Of a DNA stretch of 64,000 nucleotides, positions 36,872-44,483 are shown one piece after another. Under the pieces are notes generated by a model. That model saw nothing but the letters and a program-made list of their open reading frames with translations. It searched no databases and was not told the DNA's origin. Position 1 is the stretch's first letter, and each line of letters begins with the position of its first letter. The DNA is from a virus: positions 1 to 64,000 of the IMG/VR virus record IMGVR_UViG_3300036791_000458. One strand, 5' to 3'. Position numbers and translations under genes: made by a program.

Positions 36872-39800
36872 TAACTTTTCTTCCAAGTTTTTGTACTGGT
36901 ATCGTAGTATCCAATTGGTTTGAGCGTAACTACCGTGGTAGGAATATCAGCTACGTGGAAATATGGATTCGGAACCTGACGAGTGCCCGTTACTTCATAT
37001 TCTCCCGAGACTATCGCTTCTGACCATTTGTAGCCAAACTCTTGCGCGTCTTCCTTTGACCACGGATTGTACCCGGACATTCTGGTGCCTTTCGGAAATT
37101 CGAAAACCGTTGGAATACCTTTCTGATTCTCCGGATCGTGATACGCGTATATTTGAACTTCTCCCACATCACCGCCACTTGTCGCAGTCAAAGGAAGTTT
37201 GAATGTATCTCCAACCTTCCATTGAATCTTTGCACCGTCATCAAACGCGTGAAATAGTTTCTCGTTCGAACCACCATGATCATTCGAAATATTATCTAAC
37301 ATCAAACCTACATCTTTTTTCTCCGGGTCACTTGCGAGTCCATCATACTTGAATCCGGGAATACCCATTTCCTGCGCGGAATACCCGGACATCCGGAAAC
37401 TAGTTCCATGAGACGAACCCCAGTACCCGCGCCCTACACGCGTGTGTGTATCTGCATCGTAGTCTTCTGCGGTGTATCCTGAACCGGATGACGATGTGAA
37501 TTGACCACCACCCGGTTCACCTGCCGCGACTCGCGCTTGATCTTCTGAGTACTTATTGATTGGCGGTTGCGGAATGAAGAGGTCACCTTTAAAAACAATT
37601 TGATCGGTGAACTTGTTCTTGCAGTATTCAAGTGTCTTTTCGTCGTTCAAGTACTTTTTGAATGCAGCTAAATGTCTTCCCTTCGGAGCATAGGCCATGA
37701 ATACGATGTCCGGCTCGCCATGATTAAATTCTTTAAAGGCAGTCTTGTTCCAATCGTGAGGCGCGTAGGTATCATCCCATTTTGAACGACTAGTCTCTAC
37801 GAATCCTGCCTTCGCATACAACTTGGGAAGCACAGTGTCAAAGCAATCTAGTTTGTTGCCACCATTCTGAACTGCTAAACTAAGCGCGGAATAGGCGACG
37901 CCTTTATTCCCGGAACCGGGAGTATTGAAAAGCGATACAATATCACCGTCATCTTTGATCGCAACTCCGCCCTTACCATTCTCGGTAACAAACAATCGCA
38001 TGTGCTCGTAGTCTTCTGGTGGATAGACGTATACAGAAGCACTAGCTGGATTCACAGCCTTAGATGCTTGAATAGCTGCGGTGAAAGCTACGGCCCGGTT
38101 ATCTCCTTGTAGTTCAAGGTAATTGGTTGGCGTTATACCCTTCGAAGAAAAGTCTTCATGTGCTTGTTTATTAGTTTCCCAAGGAATCGCGGCAACGTTC
38201 TGTCCTGCTACATTTACAGTCCGAATCCCTCTAACATTTCGTCCGTAAGCGTTGGATATTCCTTCTTCACTTCCGCTTTTATCTCTTCCAGTGTCTGCTC
38301 CGGAAGCGCGGGTGTCTTCGGTTGTGGATTGTCCGGCACTTGTTCCCCCTTCTGCTTCGAATCTTCCATGATAGTCACGTGCTTGGTCTTCTGAGTATTT
38401 CTTGACTGCGGTGCCAAGTTTAATTACTTCGCTCGTACCATCTGCTTTAGTAATCGTAAGAGAATCGATGAATACAGTTTGACCTGATAGAATCTGGTTG
38501 CCAACTAATTTTAAACTACCGCAATCAGGTTTCACGTAGGCGATAGTCATGTGAGGATGGAAATCAAACGTTGCAGGTTTAAAGTCTGCGTAGTCTGCGA
38601 CTTCCTGATTGATCTGCTCAAGTGGAGTTAAATCTTTTTCTAAGTCATCGCGCTTCTTCTTTTTCCCGTCTGTTTCAAGATTGTATGTGTTCAATCCTGT
38701 CTCGGTTGTTATACCGGAAGTAGTTGCGTCCTTGATCATGGCAGGTTCTTCGGCTGTCGCGAACGCTTTTTCTTTGAACTCTTCCATCGGCATAACGTCC
38801 ATCGACTGGAAGAAGTCAGGACTTGTGTAGTTATCCAAAAATGCTTTCTTTGCATCGGCTGCGGAGTCCCAACCGAGCATGACCTTGTCTTCGTCGTAGT
38901 CCCCAGTAGAAGGCTCCTTAGTATGAATAACATAAGCGAAAGCCGCGTCTTTACTTGGGCCAATAAAGCAGTCAACATGGTCACCGTCTACACCTTCTGT
39001 ACCCCGAATGTACCCGTAAGGGTACGTCATCGTTATAGACCAATGCTTACCGTCTTTACCGACACCTTCTCTAGTCGAACCCTTATCGGTTTCGATGGAT
39101 ATTTTCATCCCTTGGAAGTCAAGACGATCTTCTAATGGACGTTGTTTCTTAAGTTTTATTATGCTATGAGACGCGCCTGAGGCAAGCCACCTATCCGCGT
39201 TTTCTGATGCATCATCTCCCCGGAAGTTCCCGCGAATGACACCTTGCTGTAAAGACCGCTCACTGATAATAGTCGCTGTACTACTCTTAGGCCATAGCTC
39301 AATGATGATATGCTTACTTGTTACATGAGCTAGACCATCTCTCATGTGTTCTATGGTGCGCGGATCATCTTTCGCTCCTTGCATTCCTGCGATACCGTTC
39401 TCAGAAGTCACACGAATGTTGCCGTTATCTATCGCGTAGCCGACTATGTTTGAAGTCTCACCCGCGTTAACTGCAACTCTTCGAGATTGAGTACTGTCCA
39501 ACAAACCATTCTGTAGAGCAGAACGAGCATGGAATCCACCATTGTCCCGGTTAACGATAAACTCCCCGTCTTTGGTTATCCACCCTTCTGGCAGGATACC
39601 AATACTCGATAGTTTGACTGTGCCTTTTTCGCCGTGGCCTTCTTCTCCCGGATAGAACCCAGCAGGAGTTTCATCTTCACTCGCAAATCTTCCGTGGTCA
39701 TCTCTTGCTTGGTCTTCCGAGTACTTGAAAACTTTGTTAGTCTTTGGCGCACGAATCATGTAAGCATACTTACCATTATCACGACGATCAACTTCAAATC

Positions 39801-42495
39801 CAAATCCTCTGTAGAAATTTTCAAGCTGAGCCTTCTTAGGAGTAAAACCTTCGTTAGCACCTTGTCCGGGTAAAGGACGTGCCCATAGACTGACATATAT
39901 CCCATGTTTATCTGCTAGCTCAGTTACTCTATCCATCGCGGCTCTACCCGAACCACGCTCTTGAGCAGTCAACCAATGAATCTCCACTCCGGGTTTACTG
40001 GAGCTATACAAGTTATGAATATCTAACCCCGCTTGTCCTTTCGGTGTATCAAGATACATCCACGAGGTACTAGGACTCAACTTAAGCTCTTTTACATCCA
40101 ACTCTTTTTCAAAGGCATCAACGTCACCTTTAGGTGTAGATGTCTCACCACCACTTGTAAACCTGCCATGGTCATCTCTTGCTTGATCTTCTGAGTATTT
40201 TTTGATCTTCTTGATTCCGGGATTCCGCTCAAACATAGACGGAAGATAGCTTGTGACGTTAGGATGTAAAGCACCAGCGGGTGGTTCTGTGCCTTCGCGG
40301 AGTGCATTACGAATTGCAGTTGAACTAAACCCACCCGTTGTGGGACGGGGGGCATTGAAGTAATAGTGCCCTTCATGACTCGTTCCCTTGTCACCGGAAT
40401 AGATCGCTGGTGCCTTGGGTGGATTCGCACCCGGTGCTGAATCTTCTCCCGTGATAGTGACTATGGAAGTGTCTGGGTATTTCGATTGCAGGAAGTCTGC
40501 GGTATGTGTCCGCTTCAGTTTTCCTTCTATCTTGTCTGCCGCCTCCGATGGTTCCCCAGTCACTGTGACGTTTGGATGATTGACCGTATCCGAAGTAAAT
40601 GTACGACGAGCGAGTTCAACACGTTCATTCAGCGGATATGCTTTATCGCCCAGCTTCTTATCCACTAGTCTTTGTGGCGCGGGAACTACAACCACATTTT
40701 TGACATCATAGCCATTGTCTTTCATATGATTGAGCGCGTCGGTAACCGCTTGAACGTGTCCCATGTGAGGCGGATTGAAAGTACCACTGAATACTAGCGT
40801 GACTGGTTTGTCTGTCGATGGCGCGTCTTCACTCTCAAACCTACCATGATAATCTCGTGCTTGGTCTTCTGAGTATTTAGTGAGATTAGGCGAACTAGAA
40901 CCAATCTCAACTACCAATGGGCATGCCCAGTCTGAATTCTTCGATGGAGAAAAAGCAGTGATTCTTCCAGTAGTCACTTCGAATGGTTCAATCGACGCGA
41001 GATAGTCTCGCAAATCAGATATGTCAGCACCGGGTAGAATTCCATAGCGAACTGTGATATGTGGTTCGTCTTCTTTCCCCTCACCCATTACGTCGCTATC
41101 CGGAATCAAGTCCTGAATCGTTCGCAGTCCAAGTGCTACATTTGAATCTTGAGGAATGATCACCTGAACAAGTCCATAAGAGTGTGTTACCTCTCCGGTA
41201 ACAGGATCAACCGACTTGGAAACTTTGCCTTCTTTGTCGCCTTTGTCTTTTTTGTTTTTTTCTTCTTTCAGTCGCTGTCTTTCCTTTTCGATATAACGCT
41301 TTAAGTCCTCTACGTCTTCCGGTTCAGAGAATATATCGTGCTCGTCTCTGTACTTGTACTTCTTATCATCAGTCGCTTTCTTCATCCCCGATGTCTTTTT
41401 GACGAACTCATCCCATAGCTTCTGATCATGAATAGTCTCTTTGCCATTTTCTTTGGTGTAGACTAAAGTCCGGGGACGATTGATATTGCTATATAGAGTC
41501 GCGCCACTGACTTCATTCATGTCTTTCAGTCTCATGAAGTTTTCCGCGGCACCTTGATTGCTCGATCTGACTAATTCGAGCGGAACGAGACGACCATAAT
41601 CCTCATCTTTGGGATTCGCTGCTCTACTAAACATCCTTTCAATAGCAGTATCTACCGGAATATCAACGTAGGCGACATTGACTTTGTATCCTTCACCATT
41701 GAGATTCTTCACCATCGCTAGAGTAGTAGGTTTTGAACCCACTCCGTTGTAGATCAAATCTAGGTTCCGAGCAACTGAGCGTCCAAGTAAATCTTTGGAC
41801 ACGACTTTAGCTTCATCATACAAACGTGGTGCTGCGTTCTGAGGATCAACCATCCTGAGCTTTTCCCACTCTGGCAGTTGCTTTATCACGTTATCAGAAT
41901 CGATGTGAACTACATTCGGGTTTTTGCTCATCTCTCTAAACAAACTAGACTTGCCCGATGCAGTTCCACCACCTAAAATCGTCGCGACTGGCGGATCGCT
42001 TATAGGTACTTTTCCGGTCAAGTCGCTATTGATTATCTTTTCATGAAACTCTGCGCGAGATGGAACCCAACCCGATTCTTTCTTGTAGGTTTCCTTGGTA
42101 GTTTTATCTGATTTTGCGTCGAATCCTTCTCCACTCTCACCACCTGCGAACTGTCCACCTTCTGGTGAACCCGCTGGAACCCTTGCTTGGTCTTCTGAGT
42201 ATTTTTCAAAGAAGACTATCGCCTTACCAAACTTTTCTACCGCGTGAGTAGTTACAATACGCGCTCGTAGATATGAACCATTGAACACACTGGGTAGTGC
42301 TCGGAACCATTTCTCCGGAGTACCTTTCGCAGTTAGACTCTGGCCTTTGAACTTGATAGGATCATTCAAAAGGTTCGCCATCAAAACATGATAGTCCGGA
42401 GCGACGTTATCTGTTGAAACCTCTCCACCGTCCAGCAGAACTTTACCCGCGAGTAACTGGGCGTTGGGTTTAGTCACCAAGATTTCACAAGTCAT
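36871..42495 (-). CDS. Giant polyvalent cargo protein: kinase, split 2H phosphoesterase, NMNAT-like, GNAT-like, pyrophosphatase-like, ART-like
   Basis: 1,874 aa from ATG 42495 in a TAATG overlap (ATG 42504 is an alternative). Domains in order: N-terminal unknown (1-95); P-loop zeta-toxin-like kinase (170-350; GGGTASGKS at 175-183, IDSDN); 2H phosphoesterase first half (440-540; PHITVRYG, H479-x-T481); nucleotidylyltransferase (560-760; GTFNPPHMGH at 571-580, SSTAIR at 724-729); GNAT-like (790-915); unknown (950-1110); InPase-like (1115-1250; YPYGYIRGTEGVDGDHVDCF); capsid-arm-like peptide (1255-1274); 2H second half (1290-1360; HPHMTIAYV, H1315-x-T1317); GNAT-like (1420-1640); ART-like C-terminus (1680-1860). 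Six KYSEDQAR linkers at 98, 540, 766, 924, 1366 and 1648. Matches the polyvalent-protein concept of Iyer and colleagues. Confidence 0.85.
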   Translation of the reverse strand: MTCEILVTKPNAQLLAGKVLLDGGEVSTDNVAPDYHVLMANLLNDPIKFKGQSLTAKGTPEKWFRALPSVFNGSYLRARIVTTHAVEKFGKAIVFFEKYSEDQARVPAGSPEGGQFAGGESGEGFDAKSDKTTKETYKKESGWVPSRAEFHEKIINSDLTGKVPISDPPVATILGGGTASGKSSLFREMSKNPNVVHIDSDNVIKQLPEWEKLRMVDPQNAAPRLYDEAKVVSKDLLGRSVARNLDLIYNGVGSKPTTLAMVKNLNGEGYKVNVAYVDIPVDTAIERMFSRAANPKDEDYGRLVPLELVRSSNQGAAENFMRLKDMNEVSGATLYSNINRPRTLVYTKENGKETIHDQKLWDEFVKKTSGMKKATDDKKYKYRDEHDIFSEPEDVEDLKRYIEKERQRLKEEKNKKDKGDKEGKVSKSVDPVTGEVTHSYGLVQVIIPQDSNVALGLRTIQDLIPDSDVMGEGKEDEPHITVRYGILPGADISDLRDYLASIEPFEVTTGRITAFSPSKNSDWACPLVVEIGSSSPNLTKYSEDQARDYHGRFESEDAPSTDKPVTLVFSGTFNPPHMGHVQAVTDALNHMKDNGYDVKNVVVVPAPQRLVDKKLGDKAYPLNERVELARRTFTSDTVNHPNVTVTGEPSEAADKIEGKLKRTHTADFLQSKYPDTSIVTITGEDSAPGANPPKAPAIYSGDKGTSHEGHYYFNAPRPTTGGFSSTAIRNALREGTEPPAGALHPNVTSYLPSMFERNPGIKKIKKYSEDQARDDHGRFTSGGETSTPKGDVDAFEKELDVKELKLSPSTSWMYLDTPKGQAGLDIHNLYSSSKPGVEIHWLTAQERGSGRAAMDRVTELADKHGIYVSLWARPLPGQGANEGFTPKKAQLENFYRGFGFEVDRRDNGKYAYMIRAPKTNKVFKYSEDQARDDHGRFASEDETPAGFYPGEEGHGEKGTVKLSSIGILPEGWITKDGEFIVNRDNGGFHARSALQNGLLDSTQSRRVAVNAGETSNIVGYAIDNGNIRVTSENGIAGMQGAKDDPRTIEHMRDGLAHVTSKHIIIELWPKSSTATIISERSLQQGVIRGNFRGDDASENADRWLASGASHSIIKLKKQRPLEDRLDFQGMKISIETDKGSTREGVGKDGKHWSITMTYPYGYIRGTEGVDGDHVDCFIGPSKDAAFAYVIHTKEPSTGDYDEDKVMLGWDSAADAKKAFLDNYTSPDFFQSMDVMPMEEFKEKAFATAEEPAMIKDATTSGITTETGLNTYNLETDGKKKKRDDLEKDLTPLEQINQEVADYADFKPATFDFHPHMTIAYVKPDCGSLKLVGNQILSGQTVFIDSLTITKADGTSEVIKLGTAVKKYSEDQARDYHGRFEAEGGTSAGQSTTEDTRASGADTGRDKSGSEEGISNAYGRNVRGIRTVNVAGQNVAAIPWETNKQAHEDFSSKGITPTNYLELQGDNRAVAFTAAIQASKAVNPASASVYVYPPEDYEHMRLFVTENGKGGVAIKDDGDIVSLFNTPGSGNKGVAYSALSLAVQNGGNKLDCFDTVLPKLYAKAGFVETSRSKWDDTYAPHDWNKTAFKEFNHGEPDIVFMAYAPKGRHLAAFKKYLNDEKTLEYCKNKFTDQIVFKGDLFIPQPPINKYSEDQARVAAGEPGGGQFTSSSGSGYTAEDYDADTHTRVGRGYWGSSHGTSFRMSGYSAQEMGIPGFKYDGLASDPEKKDVGLMLDNISNDHGGSNEKLFHAFDDGAKIQWKVGDTFKLPLTATSGGDVGEVQIYAYHDPENQKGIPTVFEFPKGTRMSGYNPWSKEDAQEFGYKWSEAIVSGEYEVTGTRQVPNPYFHVADIPTTVVTLKPIGYYDTSTKTWKKS

Positions 42496-44483
42496 TAACG
42501 CCATGTGTGTGCTAGCTTTTCCCACTTATCGGTGTTCGCAAGTGTAAGAATTCTGTCTTCTACTCCCGCAATAGATTTTTCCGGTAGTCCAACTGCTCTT
42601 AGTCTTTCCTGAATCTTTGGCCATGCTTCCTGATAGGGTTCTGCGAAGTCTGCGGGAACGAATTTCTGAGCGCGGGGAGAATCGAAACGTTCGAATGCTT
42701 CATCAATGAACATTCCATTGCCACCCGAATCATACGGCAATCTATCGGGAAACGATAAACCATGATCGATCAGCTTTAGTTTTCCATTGTCAGAAACTAT
42801 CCAATTACCATTATGGCGATCTTCGTTACCGATGACGTAGTCAAAAGCCGCCGCTCTCGCTAAGTCTTCATTACCATCATATGCTTTGACATCCGGAAGA
42901 CTTCTTGCAACCTCACCATTCTGCCAATCGAGCACTACACCTTTCTCGCCATCAATAGTACGAATAGTAGCGGGAGCAACCATATCTGTCATACCTGCGG
43001 CTTTCGCGACTTCCCATGCGCCCGCCTCACGTGCTGACTGCTTACCGTCTGTAATCGCGTAACGCATTCCTTTCGCTTCACCACTGTCTGGTTTGAATAC
43101 GCCCTTGGTGCCATCGTCAAAGTAGACCACACGAGTATCACTGACACCGCCACCTAATTTCGACATACCTTCAATTGGAGTAGACACTAGATGCTTGTCA
43201 TAGTCTTCGGGAGTCGCGCCTACAAACGGTTTTGCTGCGTGTTCTAGGTCAGCGTCAGAACGAACAACAGGCATGAATTCGAGATTAACATCACCCCAAG
43301 ATTCGCCTCCCCCGCTCACAAATTGTCCACCACCCGGACTACCTGCTGGTACTCGTGCTTGATCTTCGGAATACTTGACTAGTTCAATTAACTTCGCCTT
43401 TGTCACCCGACCTACATACTTGACTGCTTTTCCACTATAAGTTCGCCATTCACCTAAACCACCCGCTGACAGACTGACACCCATAGCACCGGGTACTTTT
43501 TTGAACTCCAAGAGTTGAATCTGATCTTTGGGAGTCGATGCGAATGCCTTTAGGTCTGAGGAAAAGAAAAGTGGATTGAGTCTGCCACCCGCGTCTTCTC
43601 TCACTGCGGAAAACGTTTTGTAGAAGTCGAATGTGCGATTACGTAATTCATCTGCGCTCATTGGGCGTTCGAACGTATTGTAGCGCATCTTATCATCGCC
43701 GCCCATCCAACTGTAACTGTCTGAGCGCGGAGTCCAACCGGGCATGTCTTCTTCTGTCGCGCCACCAAACTTAGATGGACTCAACTCCTTACCATGAATC
43801 AAAGCGTCTAAACCCATTGGATATGGATCACCCGGATTCCAGTTAGGACTAGGCGCGACCTCAGAACTACCCCAACGAATCACATTCGTTAGATATGGAC
43901 TGGGCGCGCCTTCACCTTTTGTAGCTTGATCTAACATATCTTGAACGGAGATTTTCCCATTCGCGACATCATGTGCTTCTAACATCGCGTCCCGAATATC
44001 GCCACCAATTTTTGGATCAGCAGCAAAACTTATGCTCTTGTCATCACCACCACCTAATCCGGTTCCTTGTCCCATGTTTAGTTCGAAGCGAGACTTTAGT
44101 CCATTCGCGATTACAGCATCTGCGGCAGTAGTAACGTGATACAAAGGCACATCAGGAAGTGGTTGAAAAACTTTCCCGGATACATTGAGACCTGCACCAC
44201 GCGCCTCTGCCATTGCCGGGTCTAGTTTCCCTTCTGAAACTGCGGCAAGTGTTTTTTGTTCCCAGACTTGTTCTTTATCGCGCCTTTCCTGCCTCTGATC
44301 ATCCGTCTCATCGGGTTTCCATCCACCCGTGTATTGATCACGACTCATTGAAGCCGCGTCACCTTCACCAGAAAAGCGTCCATGATAGTCACGTGCTTGA
44401 TCTTCTGAATATTTCTTTAGACCATCATGCAGAATTACTGCGAACGGTATAGCTTTACTTCCGATGTTGGGAAACGAACTCAT
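42495..44483 (-). CDS. Cargo protein: ART-like domain plus PI3K/HipA-like kinase domain, two KYSEDQAR linkers
   Basis: 662 aa; ATG overlaps the portal stop (ATGA). Linker KYSEDQARDYHGRF lies at 24-37. Residues 110-365 hold an ART-like region starting LYHVTTAADAVIANGLKSRF, closely parallel to the MuF protein. A second linker KYSEDQARVPAGSPGGGQF lies at 370-388. Residues 430-650 form a kinase-like fold: VVYFDDGTKGVFKPDSG (nucleotide-binding Lys), IGNEDRHNGNWIV (catalytic D-x-x-x-N) and KLKLIDHGLSFPD (metal-binding Asp), the motifs of PI3/4-kinase-like and HipA-like enzymes. Placed directly after the portal; likely packaged and delivered (inference). Confidence 0.8.
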   Translation of the reverse strand: MSSFPNIGSKAIPFAVILHDGLKKYSEDQARDYHGRFSGEGDAASMSRDQYTGGWKPDETDDQRQERRDKEQVWEQKTLAAVSEGKLDPAMAEARGAGLNVSGKVFQPLPDVPLYHVTTAADAVIANGLKSRFELNMGQGTGLGGGDDKSISFAADPKIGGDIRDAMLEAHDVANGKISVQDMLDQATKGEGAPSPYLTNVIRWGSSEVAPSPNWNPGDPYPMGLDALIHGKELSPSKFGGATEEDMPGWTPRSDSYSWMGGDDKMRYNTFERPMSADELRNRTFDFYKTFSAVREDAGGRLNPLFFSSDLKAFASTPKDQIQLLEFKKVPGAMGVSLSAGGLGEWRTYSGKAVKYVGRVTKAKLIELVKYSEDQARVPAGSPGGGQFVSGGGESWGDVNLEFMPVVRSDADLEHAAKPFVGATPEDYDKHLVSTPIEGMSKLGGGVSDTRVVYFDDGTKGVFKPDSGEAKGMRYAITDGKQSAREAGAWEVAKAAGMTDMVAPATIRTIDGEKGVVLDWQNGEVARSLPDVKAYDGNEDLARAAAFDYVIGNEDRHNGNWIVSDNGKLKLIDHGLSFPDRLPYDSGGNGMFIDEAFERFDSPRAQKFVPADFAEPYQEAWPKIQERLRAVGLPEKSIAGVEDRILTLANTDKWEKLAHTWR

